Assembly: GCA_018261955.1 (NCBI GenBank)
Contig: JAGTRK010000007.1
Span: 1-64,000, forward strand
DNA: 64,000 bases
Reading direction: 5' to 3'
From: Burkholderiaceae bacterium
GTDB taxonomy: Bacteria; Pseudomonadota; Gammaproteobacteria; Burkholderiales; Burkholderiaceae
Position numbers and translations under genes: made by a program
In this document: positions 39,929 through 48,518 of the stretch, one piece after another
Position numbering within the stretch: the stretch's first letter is position 1
Layout: every line of letters starts with the position of its first letter
The notes under the pieces: model-generated
The model's input: only the letters and a program-made list of their open reading frames with translations
The model's database searches: none
What the model was told of the DNA's origin: nothing

Positions 39929-40603
39929 CTATTTTGATTTTGAATGATTTCGCGCTTGCCCAATCGACATCCCCACCAAGCGCGACACAATCAGCACCAC
40001 ATACATCACACCGCAAAACATCTGCACCGCCGACACCGCACGACCTAATGGATGCACCGCAATCACATCGCCCAGACCCGTATTGGTCTGCGCAGAAAAA
40101 CTCATAAACAACAACTCAATCCAAGTGCGTGGTGCATCATTATTCACCGCCGCAATAATGCTGTGCGGAAACACTCCCTGCAAAGCCGAGTAAAAAAATG
40201 CAAAGCCCCACGCCATCAAAGTAAATCCAGCCGCCGCCGCATAGAGCTCATCACGCGTCACCTCATGATCATCCATGATGTACATGATGATGCCAATCGC
40301 CGCGTACAGATAAGCCACGCCCTCAACTAAATTTGCCAAGACCGCTAAATTCGTCCAACCCAAAAACACCACGCCCACACTCAACACCAAGGCAATCACG
40401 ACCAAAATAATGCCCCAGACATTAACAATCGGCGTGCGGCGAATAATCACCCCAACCAACACCAGAGCCAAAGCCGACAAGCACCAAGATACAGCCTGCG
40501 CCGCCAAACTTTGCCCCAATAATGGTACAGTCAAAATAATCAACAACTGCACCAGCAACAAACCCGCCGAAGGTGTGCGCCGCAAAAAATCAATCCAATT
40601 CAT
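39929..40603 (-). CDS. Predicted ion channel (K+ channel-like pore) membrane protein
   Basis: This 224-residue protein has about six hydrophobic segments. Near residue 160-200 it has a pore-helix-like stretch WIELLFMSFSAQTNTGLGD followed by a long final helix. This matches the two-helix pore module of K+ channels, but the selectivity filter reads TNTGLGD instead of TVGYGD. It may conduct K+ or a mix of cations, or be a degenerate relative. The start is uncertain between ATG codons at 40603 and 40615 (or 40645). It ends three bases before ruvC on the same strand. Confidence 0.7.
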   Translation of the reverse strand: MNWIDFLRRTPSAGLLLVQLLIILTVPLLGQSLAAQAVSWCLSALALVLVGVIIRRTPIVNVWGIILVVIALVLSVGVVFLGWTNLAVLANLVEGVAYLYAAIGIIMYIMDDHEVTRDELYAAAAGFTLMAWGFAFFYSALQGVFPHSIIAAVNNDAPRTWIELLFMSFSAQTNTGLGDVIAVHPLGRAVSAVQMFCGVMYVVLIVSRLVGMSIGQARNHSKSK

Positions 40604-40904
40604 TTTAAAACCCATAGCCCAATAGATGCACGAAGTATAAAACAAATACCACTCGAATGGGCGGTAGAGATGATTGGAATAGGGTCATCGTAGAAGCGGC
40701 GTTAAAGCCCGCTTCAAATAGCACAAGCCTTTGGAGTCACAAATGAACCGTAAAGACAGTGTGTAGCACAGTTTGCAGGTTCGCCCAACTTGGGATTGAA
40801 CTGTGCTAAACTCAGCTGGGATTTGTAGTATTCTTACACTGACACAGATAAATGATATTGCTTACCAGAACATCATCAGAATCACACTAATATTTTTATA
40901 AACC
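40604..40904. other. Intergenic region with two inverted repeats at the edge of an AT-rich insert
   Basis: The 301 bases between the channel gene and the AraC gene contain no gene. GAAGCGG/CCGCTTC (40693-40699 with 40709-40715) and TAGCACAGTT/AACTGTGCTA (40764-40773 with 40799-40808) are perfect inverted repeats. Neither is followed by a T run, so they are not simple terminators. They may be operators, a mobile-element remnant, or structured RNA. Confidence 0.5.
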
Positions 40905-41795
40905 ATGAAACGCACTGAAAATATATTACAAGTAGCATCCAAAATGAATATTGAGTGGTATGAATCCGAATACTTCATTATGCCTGACATTCCTCTGCCG
41001 CCTTACCCAAACAATAGTGAAGGGGATATTTTTTTAGGTTTTTACGTCCTATTTATTTGTGTAGCAGGGGAAGCAGAATTAATAATCAATAACACGCCCA
41101 CCAAAATAGAGCAGTCATGTCTTTATGCTTTAAGTCCGGGCAGTAAAATAGAGCCCAAAAGCCAAAGTGAAGACTGTCGATTGAGAATACTATCCTTTAC
41201 AAAAGACTTTTTATTAAAAAACAACTTCACGTCCAACGCATTAACCGATTTTGATTTCTTTACTAAAAATCAGTTTAACAAAATTACTGTCGATCCTGAT
41301 GAAGCACCATCGCTTTTGCAACTGTATGATTTTCTTAAAACGAAAGAACAAAATAACAATCGACAATCTGCTTTCTATGTAGAAATCATTCGCAGTCTTT
41401 TCTTTACATTTTTATATGAGGTAAAAATAATCTATTCCAATCACGCGATACCCAAAACACCGCGCAACAATAGGGACAAAGAATTAAACATAAAATTTAA
41501 GGAAATATTAACTACACAGGCCAAAATGCAACACGGCATAAAATTTTATGCCGACTCGTTATTCATTACACCCAAACACCTTATTAGTGCGATTAAAAAC
41601 ACATCAGGAAAAACACCCAAAGAAATGATAGACGAAAGAATTATAGGAGAAGCCAAACAATATTTAGTACATACCCACTACACGATTGGTCATATTGCTG
41701 ACTTACTACAATTTCCAGACCTTGCAACATTTAGCAAATTCTTTAAACGACACACTTTGTTATCACCCTCAGCATACCGAAAGAAACATCCGTAA
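40905..41795 (+). CDS. AraC-family transcriptional regulator, probably acquired
   Basis: This is a 296-residue regulator. The N-terminal 170 residues form a cupin-like sensing part with no recognisable ligand site. The C-terminal 100 residues are an AraC/XylS DNA-binding domain, with the second helix-turn-helix IADLLQFPDLATFSKFFKRHT followed by LSPSAYRKKH. The wording of that C-terminal block (FPDxxxFxKFFKR, SPSxYRKK) resembles AraC proteins of Bacteroidetes. The gene is strikingly AT-rich, with many AAA, AAT and ATA codons, unlike its neighbours. It lies with the next gene on the strand opposite to purH and ruvC. I infer horizontal acquisition. Confidence 0.85.
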   Translation: MKRTENILQVASKMNIEWYESEYFIMPDIPLPPYPNNSEGDIFLGFYVLFICVAGEAELIINNTPTKIEQSCLYALSPGSKIEPKSQSEDCRLRILSFTKDFLLKNNFTSNALTDFDFFTKNQFNKITVDPDEAPSLLQLYDFLKTKEQNNNRQSAFYVEIIRSLFFTFLYEVKIIYSNHAIPKTPRNNRDKELNIKFKEILTTQAKMQHGIKFYADSLFITPKHLISAIKNTSGKTPKEMIDERIIGEAKQYLVHTHYTIGHIADLLQFPDLATFSKFFKRHTLLSPSAYRKKHP

Positions 41796-41903
41796 TAATA
41801 ATTTCCGACTTTTTGACAAATTATTGCGAAAATCAAACAAATCAAGCCACAATATGAAGTGATAGTATAAAGCCTCGATTAACCATCAATAGAGGTTTTT
41901 AAA

Positions 41904-42371
41904 ATGTCTCACAAATTATCTGATAAGTTGGCCACGTTGGCTGATAAAACGCGAAATCTTGAAGATAGAATTGCATTGGTCAACACTGAAAATAAAGAAA
42001 AATTGGATGCAAAAATTGCAGAGGCAAAAGCCGATGTGGAAGCCAAGAAAAATGTGTTTAAAGCCAAGACTGAAGCAATCAAGTCAGACGCAGATTCATC
42101 AGTTGCTGCAGTAAAAAACTCGTTTAAAGAAAAATTAGCCTTGTTTGAAGCCCATGCAAAAGCAAAAAAAGCTGAAATTGAAACCAAAATCTCCAACGGA
42201 GAGCATAAGTTAGATGTCAAATTTGCCGAATCCAGTTATCGAAAAGCGGTTGATTATGCCGACAATTGCGTGGATTGGGCAATGCTTGCAATAGCCGAGG
42301 TTGAGGAAGCAATTTTAGAAGCAATCAGTGCCAAAGAGCATTTGGACAGTCTAAAAAAGAACCAAGCGTAA
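41904..42371 (+). CDS. Unknown alanine/lysine-rich coiled-coil protein
   Basis: I do not recognise this 155-residue protein. It has no signal peptide or membrane segment. Residues about 1-110 are almost entirely charged helix (Ala, Lys, Glu, Asp), with heptad-like spacing consistent with a long coiled coil. The C-terminal 45 residues contain a more hydrophobic helix, YADNCVDWAMLAIAEVEEA, with the only cysteine and tryptophan. The gene is AT-rich, 108 bp after the AraC gene on the same strand, and followed by its own terminator. An AGAGG site precedes the ATG. It may be the regulated target of the AraC protein; this is inference from position. Confidence 0.75.
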   Translation: MSHKLSDKLATLADKTRNLEDRIALVNTENKEKLDAKIAEAKADVEAKKNVFKAKTEAIKSDADSSVAAVKNSFKEKLALFEAHAKAKKAEIETKISNGEHKLDVKFAESSYRKAVDYADNCVDWAMLAIAEVEEAILEAISAKEHLDSLKKNQA

Positions 42372-42395
42372 TATCACCCTAAATGGGGTGTGCGG

Positions 42396-42440
42396 GGGCG
42401 ATTAAGTAAGGTTTTACCAGTAATCGCCCTATTGTTTTTC
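42396..42440 (+). terminator. Terminator after the coiled-coil gene
   Basis: GGGCGATTA (42396-42404) pairs perfectly with TAATCGCCC (42421-42429) over a 16-base loop, followed by TATTGTTTTT. It closes the two-gene insert just before the convergent purH end. Confidence 0.75.
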
Positions 42441-42443
42441 TAA

Positions 42444-44039
42444 TCAATGACGGAAATGGCGCACACCCGTAAATACCATGGCAATCCCGCGCTCATCCGC
42501 CGCAGCGATGACTTCATCATCACGCATCGAGCCACCGGGTTGAATCACGCAACTTGCGCCAAAGTCAATCACCACGTCCAAGCCATCGCGGAAGGGGAAA
42601 AAGGCGTCCGAGGCGACTGCCGAACCTGCGAGCGACAGACCTGCCGCTTGCGCTTTGATAGACGCAATTTTCGCCGAATCCAATCGGCTCATTTGCCCCG
42701 CACCCACACCCAAGGTCATGCCACCGCCACAATACACAATCGCGTTGGATTTAACGTATTGCGCGACTTGCCATGCAAACAACATGTCGTCAATCTGCGC
42801 ATCGGTCGGTGCAAGTTTGGTGACGATTTTGAGGTCTTCACGTTTGAGAAAATGGTTGTCCGAGGTTTGAATCAGCAGACCCGAACCGACACGTTTGATG
42901 TCCTGCGCGTTGCGACCTTGCTCCCAGTCTGTGCCTGTTTTTTTCACGCCTGTCATGTCAATTTTCAATACGCGCACGTTCTTTTTCGCTTCGAATATCG
43001 CCAATGCTTCGGGCGTGTATTCAGGCGCAATCAGCACTTCAACAAATTGTTTGGATACCACTTCTGCCGCCGCCGCATCACATACTACGTTAAACGCGAT
43101 GATGCCGCCAAATGCTGAAGTCGAATCGGTTTTAAAGGCCTTGCTGTAGGCTTCCAAGGCATTCGCGCCGACCGCCACGCCACATGGATTGGCGTGTTTG
43201 ATGATGACGCAGGCGGGCACATCAAATGATTTCACGCATTCCCACGCCGCATCCGCATCAGCGATGTTGTTGTAGCTTAGTTCTTTGCCTTGCAACTGAA
43301 CCGAGGTCACGAGCGAACCGGGGGCTGGGTATAAGTCGCGGTACAAAGCCGCTGATTGATGCGAGTTTTCGCCGTAGCGCAAATCTTGCACTTTGACCAT
43401 ATTGGCGTTGTGCTGTGCTGGAAATTCTGCGCGCGTCGTCACGTCACGGGTATTGGCATCAATACTGGAGAGGTAGTTGCTAATCGCCGCATCGTACTGG
43501 GCAATGCGGTTAAACGCCGCGACCGAGCAGGTAAATTTCGTGCTGTCAGACACATCGCCATTGGCTTTGAGTTCGCTCAACACTTGCGCGTACTGCGCCG
43601 CGTCGGTCAGCACCACCACGTCTTTCCAGTTTTTCGCCGCAGAGCGCACCATCGCAGGTCCACCGATGTCGATGTTTTCAATTGCGTCTTCTAATGTGCA
43701 ATCCGCCTTGGCTACAGTGGCTTCAAATGGATAGAGATTGACCACCAACATGTCGATGGTTTCAATGCCATGCTCGGCCAATGCTGCCATGTGCTCAGGT
43801 AAGTCACGGCGCGCCAACAAGCCACCGTGAATTTTTGGATGCAAGGTTTTCACGCGGCCGTCGAGCATTTCGGGAAAGCCCGTGTGGCTTGCCACTTCAA
43901 CGACTGGCAAGCCCGCATCAGCGAGTAACTTGGCCGTACCGCCGGTTGATAGCAGTTTGACGTTTTGCGCGTGCAGCGCTTGCGCCAATTCGACTACGCC
44001 TGTTTTATCTGACACAGACAGTAATGCAGTTTTAATCAT
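42444..44039 (-). CDS. purH: Bifunctional AICAR transformylase / IMP cyclohydrolase PurH
   Basis: PurH carries out the last two steps of IMP synthesis. The 531-residue protein has the cyclohydrolase domain at the N terminus ([46 protein letters not shown]) and the transformylase domain after about residue 200 ([39 protein letters not shown]). The length is typical. It follows fis by about 30 bp on the same strand, forming dusB-fis-purH, an order conserved in betaproteobacteria. Confidence 0.97.
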   Translation of the reverse strand: MIKTALLSVSDKTGVVELAQALHAQNVKLLSTGGTAKLLADAGLPVVEVASHTGFPEMLDGRVKTLHPKIHGGLLARRDLPEHMAALAEHGIETIDMLVVNLYPFEATVAKADCTLEDAIENIDIGGPAMVRSAAKNWKDVVVLTDAAQYAQVLSELKANGDVSDSTKFTCSVAAFNRIAQYDAAISNYLSSIDANTRDVTTRAEFPAQHNANMVKVQDLRYGENSHQSAALYRDLYPAPGSLVTSVQLQGKELSYNNIADADAAWECVKSFDVPACVIIKHANPCGVAVGANALEAYSKAFKTDSTSAFGGIIAFNVVCDAAAAEVVSKQFVEVLIAPEYTPEALAIFEAKKNVRVLKIDMTGVKKTGTDWEQGRNAQDIKRVGSGLLIQTSDNHFLKREDLKIVTKLAPTDAQIDDMLFAWQVAQYVKSNAIVYCGGGMTLGVGAGQMSRLDSAKIASIKAQAAGLSLAGSAVASDAFFPFRDGLDVVIDFGASCVIQPGGSMRDDEVIAAADERGIAMVFTGVRHFRH

Positions 44040-44069
44040 GGTTCTCTTTCAAAAAATAAATAAACTGGT

Positions 44070-44357
44070 TTAAAGTAGGTTGTATTGTTGTAATTTTTTA
44101 CGCAAGGTGGCGCGATTGATGCCCAACCAATCGCTCGCCAAACTTTGATTGTTGCGGGTTTTTGCCATGACTAACTCAAGCAGTGGTTTTTCACACACTG
44201 CCAACATCATCTGATGCAGATTGCTTGGCTGACTGTCACCCAAATCCTGAAAATACACCTGAAAATGGTGCTTGATGCACGCATCAATCCCAATGATTTC
44301 ATTTTGTGTGTCACAAATTTGCTCTGCTGCTGTATTTTTTTTATCTATCGTATTCAT
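44070..44357 (-). CDS. fis: DNA-binding protein Fis
   Basis: Fis is a nucleoid-associated regulator of rRNA genes and DNA topology. The 95-residue protein ends with the Fis helix-turn-helix: GLSDSLAAEWLGINRATLRKKL-type sequence, here NQSLASDWLGINRATLRKKLQQYNLL, with PLLELVMAKTRNNQ before it. The N-terminal part is variable, as usual. It sits between dusB (10 bp upstream) and purH, the standard arrangement. Confidence 0.93.
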   Translation of the reverse strand: MNTIDKKNTAAEQICDTQNEIIGIDACIKHHFQVYFQDLGDSQPSNLHQMMLAVCEKPLLELVMAKTRNNQSLASDWLGINRATLRKKLQQYNLL

Positions 44358-44366
44358 TATTGTCTT

Positions 44367-45359
44367 TCAAACATACTCTAAGTACTGGCTATTTATTGCC
44401 AAATCATCAAAAAAATCACCAACTGCTGTTAATTGTTCTTCACACGAATTTAAAATATTCATGCGTTTGCGAAACGCTTCACCGCCTTTAAGCAGTGTCA
44501 CATACCAACCAATGTGTTTGCGTGCAGTGCGCACGCCCATAAACTCACCGTAAAACGCATAGTGGTGCTGCAAATGCTCCAACAAAACCGTTTTGGCTTC
44601 TGCCACGGTCGGCGGGTCAATCAAACGCCCCTCTTGCAAATACGCCACAATTTCGCGAAAAATCCAAGGTCGTCCTTGCGCCGCACGGCCCACCATCAAA
44701 GCATCTGCACCCGTCACGTCCAGTACAAACTTGGCTTTTTGTGGACTGTCAATGTCGCCATTGGCCACCACGGGAATCTGCACAGACTGTTTGACAGAAC
44801 GTATGGTTTCGTATTCGGCTTCGCCTGCATAGCCATCGGCGCGCGTGCGGCCATGCAAGGTCAGCATCTGAATCCCACAATCCTGCGCAATTTTGGCGAT
44901 GCTCAACGCATTTTTGTGCTCGCGATTCCAACCCGTGCGAAATTTCAAGGTCACAGGCACATGCACTGCACCGACTACCGCGCGCAAAATCCGCTCAACC
45001 AGTGCTTCATCGCGCAATAAAGCCGAGCCCGCTGCGACACTACAGACTTTTTTCGCAGGACAGCCCATATTGATGTCTATGATTTGCGCACCACGCTCAA
45101 CATTAAACGCCGCTGCATGAGCCAACATCGCAGGGTCAGAGCCCGCAATTTGCACCGCAATTGGCTCCGTTTCGCCGATGTGGTTCATGCGGCGCGTGCT
45201 TTTATCGGTGTGCCACAGTTGCGGGTTGCTCGCCGCCATTTCGGACACCGCATAGCCAGCGCCCATGCGTTTACACAGTTGGCGAAAAGGCCGATCCGTC
45301 ACGCCCGCCATCGGTGCGACAAACACATTGTTAACCAACTCATACGCACCAATTCGCAC
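44367..45359 (-). CDS. dusB: tRNA-dihydrouridine synthase DusB
   Basis: DusB reduces uridine to dihydrouridine in tRNA with FMN and NADPH. The 330-residue protein starts VRIGAYELVNNVFVAPMAGVTDRPFR and has the catalytic cysteine in DINMGCPAKKV, then TLKFRTGW, LTLHGRTRADGY and VVANGDI. I chose the GTG at 45359 because AAAAAAAGG lies seven bases before it and the family's first conserved block begins there. A TTG at 45428 is in frame but adds an atypical extension. It leads the dusB-fis-purH operon. Confidence 0.93.
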   Translation of the reverse strand: MRIGAYELVNNVFVAPMAGVTDRPFRQLCKRMGAGYAVSEMAASNPQLWHTDKSTRRMNHIGETEPIAVQIAGSDPAMLAHAAAFNVERGAQIIDINMGCPAKKVCSVAAGSALLRDEALVERILRAVVGAVHVPVTLKFRTGWNREHKNALSIAKIAQDCGIQMLTLHGRTRADGYAGEAEYETIRSVKQSVQIPVVANGDIDSPQKAKFVLDVTGADALMVGRAAQGRPWIFREIVAYLQEGRLIDPPTVAEAKTVLLEHLQHHYAFYGEFMGVRTARKHIGWYVTLLKGGEAFRKRMNILNSCEEQLTAVGDFFDDLAINSQYLEYV

Positions 45360-45489
45360 TGCCAGACCTTTTTTTAACCTTTTTAATACAACGGTATTGT
45401 AACAAAGCCGCGGGTCGCGCTGTGGCAAATTGCTTAAATTTTATACAATTGATGCCGCAAAAAAACCGCATAGAATCTTTCATCCAAAA

Positions 45490-45527
45490 GAAAAACCCTC
45501 AGATGACACAAACTCTGAGGGTTTTTT
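45490..45527. terminator. Terminator between the aminotransferase gene and dusB
   Basis: AAAAACCCTCAG (45491-45502) pairs with CTGAGGGTTTTT (45515-45526), flanked by A and T runs. It mainly ends the minus-strand aminotransferase transcript before dusB, and its symmetric flanks also fit the plus strand. Confidence 0.85.
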
Positions 45528-45544
45528 GTGACCAAAAAAAATCG

Positions 45545-46675
45545 TCACAATGCCAATTGATTCAAGGCCTTTTCCAATCGCGCCACCGCGCCGTCCACAT
45601 CCTTGAGTTTATCAATACCAAACAATCCCAAACGGAAGGTCTTGTAATCCGCAGGTTCATCACACTGCAAAGGCACGCCCGCTGCGATTTGCAAACCTTG
45701 TTCAACAAATTTTTTGCCGTTTTGAATCATATCGTCCGCGGTATAGCACACCACCACCCCTGGAGCTTCAAAGCCCTCTGCCGCCACACTTTTAAACCCA
45801 CGGGCTTTGAGCAAAGCGCGCACCTTCTCGCCCAACGCCCATTGGTTGGCACGTAAAGTTTCAAAACCCGCTGCTTCAGCCAATCTCATCATATCGCGGA
45901 AATATTTAATCGAATCGGTCGGTAGGGTCGCATGATACGCATGACCACCATTTTCATAGGCTTGCATAATTTGCAGCCATTTTTTCAAATCAACCGCAAA
46001 ACTATTGGAAGTCGTGACATTAACTTTAGCCAAAGCAGCCTCATTCATCATCACCATACCGCAGCAAGGCGAAGCACTCCAGCCTTTTTGCGGTGCACTG
46101 ATCAACACATCCACACCCGTTGCCTGCATGTCCACCCAAATCGCACCCGAAGCAATACAATCAAGCACAAACAACCCACCCACCGCGTGCACCGCATCGG
46201 CCACCGCCTTGATATACGCATCGGGTAAAATCATACCTGATGCCGTCTCCACGTGTGGCGCAAAGACCACCGCAGGTTTGAGTTCAGCAATTTTAGCAAC
46301 CACCTCATCCAAGGGCGCGGGGGCAAAGGCTTCTTGCGTACCCGCCACCGCTTGACGCGCTTTCATCACCGTGATGTTCGAGGTGATATTGCCCATCTCC
46401 AAAATTTGCGACCAACGGAATGAGAAAAAGCCATTGCGAATCACCAAACATTGCTCGTTCTGCGCCAATTGCCGCGCCACCGCTTCCATCGCATACGTGC
46501 CACCCCCAGGAATCAACGCGACTGCCTGCGCGTTGTACACTTTTTTCAGGGTCGCAGAAATGTCGTTCATCACACCTTGGAACTGCGCAGACATGTGGTT
46601 CAAGGAACGGTCGGTAAACACCACGGAGTATTCAAGCAAACCATCTGGGTCAATATTGGGAAGTAAGGCGGGCAT
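45545..46675 (-). CDS. Class V PLP-dependent aminotransferase (alanine-glyoxylate/phosphonate-type)
   Basis: The 376-residue protein is a fold-type I aminotransferase of the class V group. It has IPGGGTYAMEAVARQL near residue 56-72, HVETASGMILPD, VLDCIASGAIWVDM and the PLP lysine in ISAPQKGWSASPCCGM. This group includes alanine-glyoxylate, serine-pyruvate and 2-aminoethylphosphonate transaminases, and I cannot choose among them. I chose the ATG at 46675, with AGGA eight bases upstream. It is flanked by terminators on both sides, so it is a single-gene transcript. Confidence 0.82.
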   Translation of the reverse strand: MPALLPNIDPDGLLEYSVVFTDRSLNHMSAQFQGVMNDISATLKKVYNAQAVALIPGGGTYAMEAVARQLAQNEQCLVIRNGFFSFRWSQILEMGNITSNITVMKARQAVAGTQEAFAPAPLDEVVAKIAELKPAVVFAPHVETASGMILPDAYIKAVADAVHAVGGLFVLDCIASGAIWVDMQATGVDVLISAPQKGWSASPCCGMVMMNEAALAKVNVTTSNSFAVDLKKWLQIMQAYENGGHAYHATLPTDSIKYFRDMMRLAEAAGFETLRANQWALGEKVRALLKARGFKSVAAEGFEAPGVVVCYTADDMIQNGKKFVEQGLQIAAGVPLQCDEPADYKTFRLGLFGIDKLKDVDGAVARLEKALNQLAL

Positions 46676-46770
46676 AATCAATCCTAAAAGAGGTCAATAC
46701 AGGTGCGGTATTTTATACGAGTCTGCGGGGTTTGGGCAAAAGTTGTGCGACCAAACACCATCGGCCCATA

Positions 46771-46811
46771 TAAAAATCGCCAAGACACCACGCGGGTGTT
46801 TGGCGATTTTC
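46771..46811 (-). terminator. Rho-independent terminator after rpoH
   Basis: The long stem AAAATCGCCAA/TTGGCGATTTT (46773-46783 with 46800-46810) contains a second inner stem ACACC/GGTGT. The A run on its left becomes the T run on the minus strand. It ends the rpoH transcript. Confidence 0.88.
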
Positions 46812-46828
46812 TACCACCATTGCAACAA

Positions 46829-47716
46829 TTACTGTGCCAAATGCGCACGCATTTTTTTCATCGCAGCGGTTTCAATTTGACGAATGCGCTCAGCAGATAC
46901 ACCGTATTTATCCGCCAAGTCGTGTAGCGTTGGCCCTTTTTCATCTTCATCGGCCAACCAACGTGCCTCAATGATGTCGCGCGAACGTGCGTCCAAAATC
47001 TCCAAAGCCGCATTCAATCCCGAAGATTGCAAACGGTCATTTTGTTCGCGTTCTAAAATCTGTGTCGGCTCTTGGGTTTCGTCCGCCAAATAGGCAATCG
47101 GTGCCATAGCCACTGCGTCCTCATCGTCGTTCATTCCACCATCAATCGCGATGTCGCGCCCTGTGAGGCGTTGATCCATTTCGATGACTTCTTCAGGCTT
47201 GACTTTGAGCACGCGCGCAACATCGCGCACCTCTTCTTGCGTCATGTTTCCACTGGTTTTCATGCTGCGCAGGTTGAAAAACAATTTGCGTTGCGCCTTG
47301 GTCGTGGCGATTTTCACCATGCGCCAGTTTTTGATGATGTATTCGTGAATCTCGGCCTTAATCCAATGAATCGCAAACGACACCAAACGCACGCCGCGCG
47401 TTGGATCAAAGCGTTTGACCGCCTTCATCAAACCGATAGAACCTTCTTGAATCAAATCGCCTTGCGGCAAACCATAGCCCGAATAATTGCGTGCAATCGA
47501 CACCACCATGCGCAGGTGCGAGACGACCAAAGCGTGCGCCGCTTGTAGGTTGTTCGGGTCTTTTCGATACGACACGGCAAACTCATATTCTTGCTCAGGG
47601 GTGAGCATGGGAATGGCGTTGACCGCACGCGCATAGGCATCCAAATCGCCTAAGGTCGGCACGGTGAGAAACTGGTTGTACTGCGTTGAATAAGGGCTTA
47701 CTGCATAAGTTGACAT
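46829..47716 (-). CDS. rpoH: Heat-shock sigma factor RpoH (sigma-32)
   Basis: RpoH directs RNA polymerase to heat-shock promoters. The 295-residue protein has region 2 (VVSHLRMVVSIARNYSGYG, QEGSIGLMKAVKRFDP, FAIHWIKAEIHEYI), the RpoH box QRKLFFNLR, which is diagnostic for this subfamily, and region 4 (LADKYGVSAERIRQIE). I chose the ATG at 47716, preceded by AGGAGGA; a longer start at 47782 lacks support. The gene is monocistronic, with a terminator downstream. A perfect CIRCE element lies 93 bp upstream, suggesting HrcA control of its synthesis. Confidence 0.96.
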   Translation of the reverse strand: MSTYAVSPYSTQYNQFLTVPTLGDLDAYARAVNAIPMLTPEQEYEFAVSYRKDPNNLQAAHALVVSHLRMVVSIARNYSGYGLPQGDLIQEGSIGLMKAVKRFDPTRGVRLVSFAIHWIKAEIHEYIIKNWRMVKIATTKAQRKLFFNLRSMKTSGNMTQEEVRDVARVLKVKPEEVIEMDQRLTGRDIAIDGGMNDDEDAVAMAPIAYLADETQEPTQILEREQNDRLQSSGLNAALEILDARSRDIIEARWLADEDEKGPTLHDLADKYGVSAERIRQIETAAMKKMRAHLAQ

Positions 47717-47808
47717 ATTTCCTCCTGTCAAAAGTCGATGTATCCCATCGACTTGGGTACCCAATGTTTGGCTTGCAAACATCGGGGCACTGCTCTTTGA
47801 TTATCATT

Positions 47809-47835
47809 TTAGCACTCTTTTGGTGAGAGTGCTAA
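47809..47835. promoter_or_regulatory. CIRCE element (HrcA operator) upstream of rpoH
   Basis: TTAGCACTC, nine spacer bases and GAGTGCTAA form the exact CIRCE inverted repeat bound by the heat-shock repressor HrcA. It lies 93 bp before the rpoH start and 186 bp before the divergent DUF2721 gene, so rpoH is the likely target. The remainder of the 47717-48020 gap shows no gene. Confidence 0.9.
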
Positions 47836-48020
47836 AACTCATAAAACGCGGTGAATAACGCGCCATCTTTGATTCAGTTTACGGATTCATCATAAATCTG
47901 AATCATGGAATTAGTTTGTGGTTGCATGCTTGCGCACTTGCACCGATGTGTTGCATGTCACAACGTACCTTGAGCCTCATTTCACAGTACAATCGCACAT
48001 CGTTTTGAAAAGGGTATTTT

Positions 48021-48518
48021 ATGGAACCGAATCACATTACCAATATCACCCATGCGATTCAACTCGCCGTTGCGCCTGTTTTTTTACTCACTGCCATTGC
48101 AACATTGATTAATGTGCTCAACGCTCGTCTGGGTCGAACCATTGACCGCCGCCGTGCGCTGGAAAAAATGATGTTTGAATCGGCAGACAACCCAAAAAGA
48201 GTGGCTGTATTGGACAGTGAGCGCGCACTGCAAATTCACCGCCTACACGTGATTTATTGGGCGATTTTATCGGCAGTAACTTCCGCCTTATTGATTTGTT
48301 TGGTGATTGTCGGTGCATTCATTGGTGCGTTATTAGAAATTGAAGTCTCGCGCCTGATTGCGGTGTTGTTCATCCTCGCCGTGGTCTCAATGGTCTTTGC
48401 GCTGATACTGTTTTTACGTGAAGTGTACTTGATGATTGATGCACACGATGTTTATGGCGAGGCCCTGCACGTGAAACCGACCTTGTCCCAAGAACGCCAT
48501 TCTTCTTCAATTAAATAA
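48021..48518 (+). CDS. DUF2721-family membrane protein
   Basis: This 165-residue protein matches DUF2721: an N-terminal hydrophobic segment with HAIQLAVAPVFLLTAIATLI, then the conserved NVLNARLGRTIDRRR, and two further membrane helices (about 75-98 and 108-130). Function is unknown. An AAAGGG site precedes the ATG. It is divergent from rpoH and its 3' end overlaps ppx by 67 bp on the opposite strand. Confidence 0.85.
   Translation: MEPNHITNITHAIQLAVAPVFLLTAIATLINVLNARLGRTIDRRRALEKMMFESADNPKRVAVLDSERALQIHRLHVIYWAILSAVTSALLICLVIVGAFIGALLEIEVSRLIAVLFILAVVSMVFALILFLREVYLMIDAHDVYGEALHVKPTLSQERHSSSIK

Noticed and set aside
40764-40808. tRNA gene or tRNA remnant (a GGTTCG stretch is visible)
   Set aside because: No acceptor stem, anticodon arm or CCA-type end can be assembled; the symmetry is a plain inverted repeat.
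42396-42429. Stem-loop after the coiled-coil gene as an integron attC site
   Set aside because: It lacks the paired core sites and extrahelical bases of attC, is a simple perfect stem, and is followed by T-rich sequence. A terminator explains it better.
44893-45377. Plus-strand frames opposite dusB
   Set aside because: dusB on the minus strand has all catalytic motifs across this region, so these are antisense shadows.
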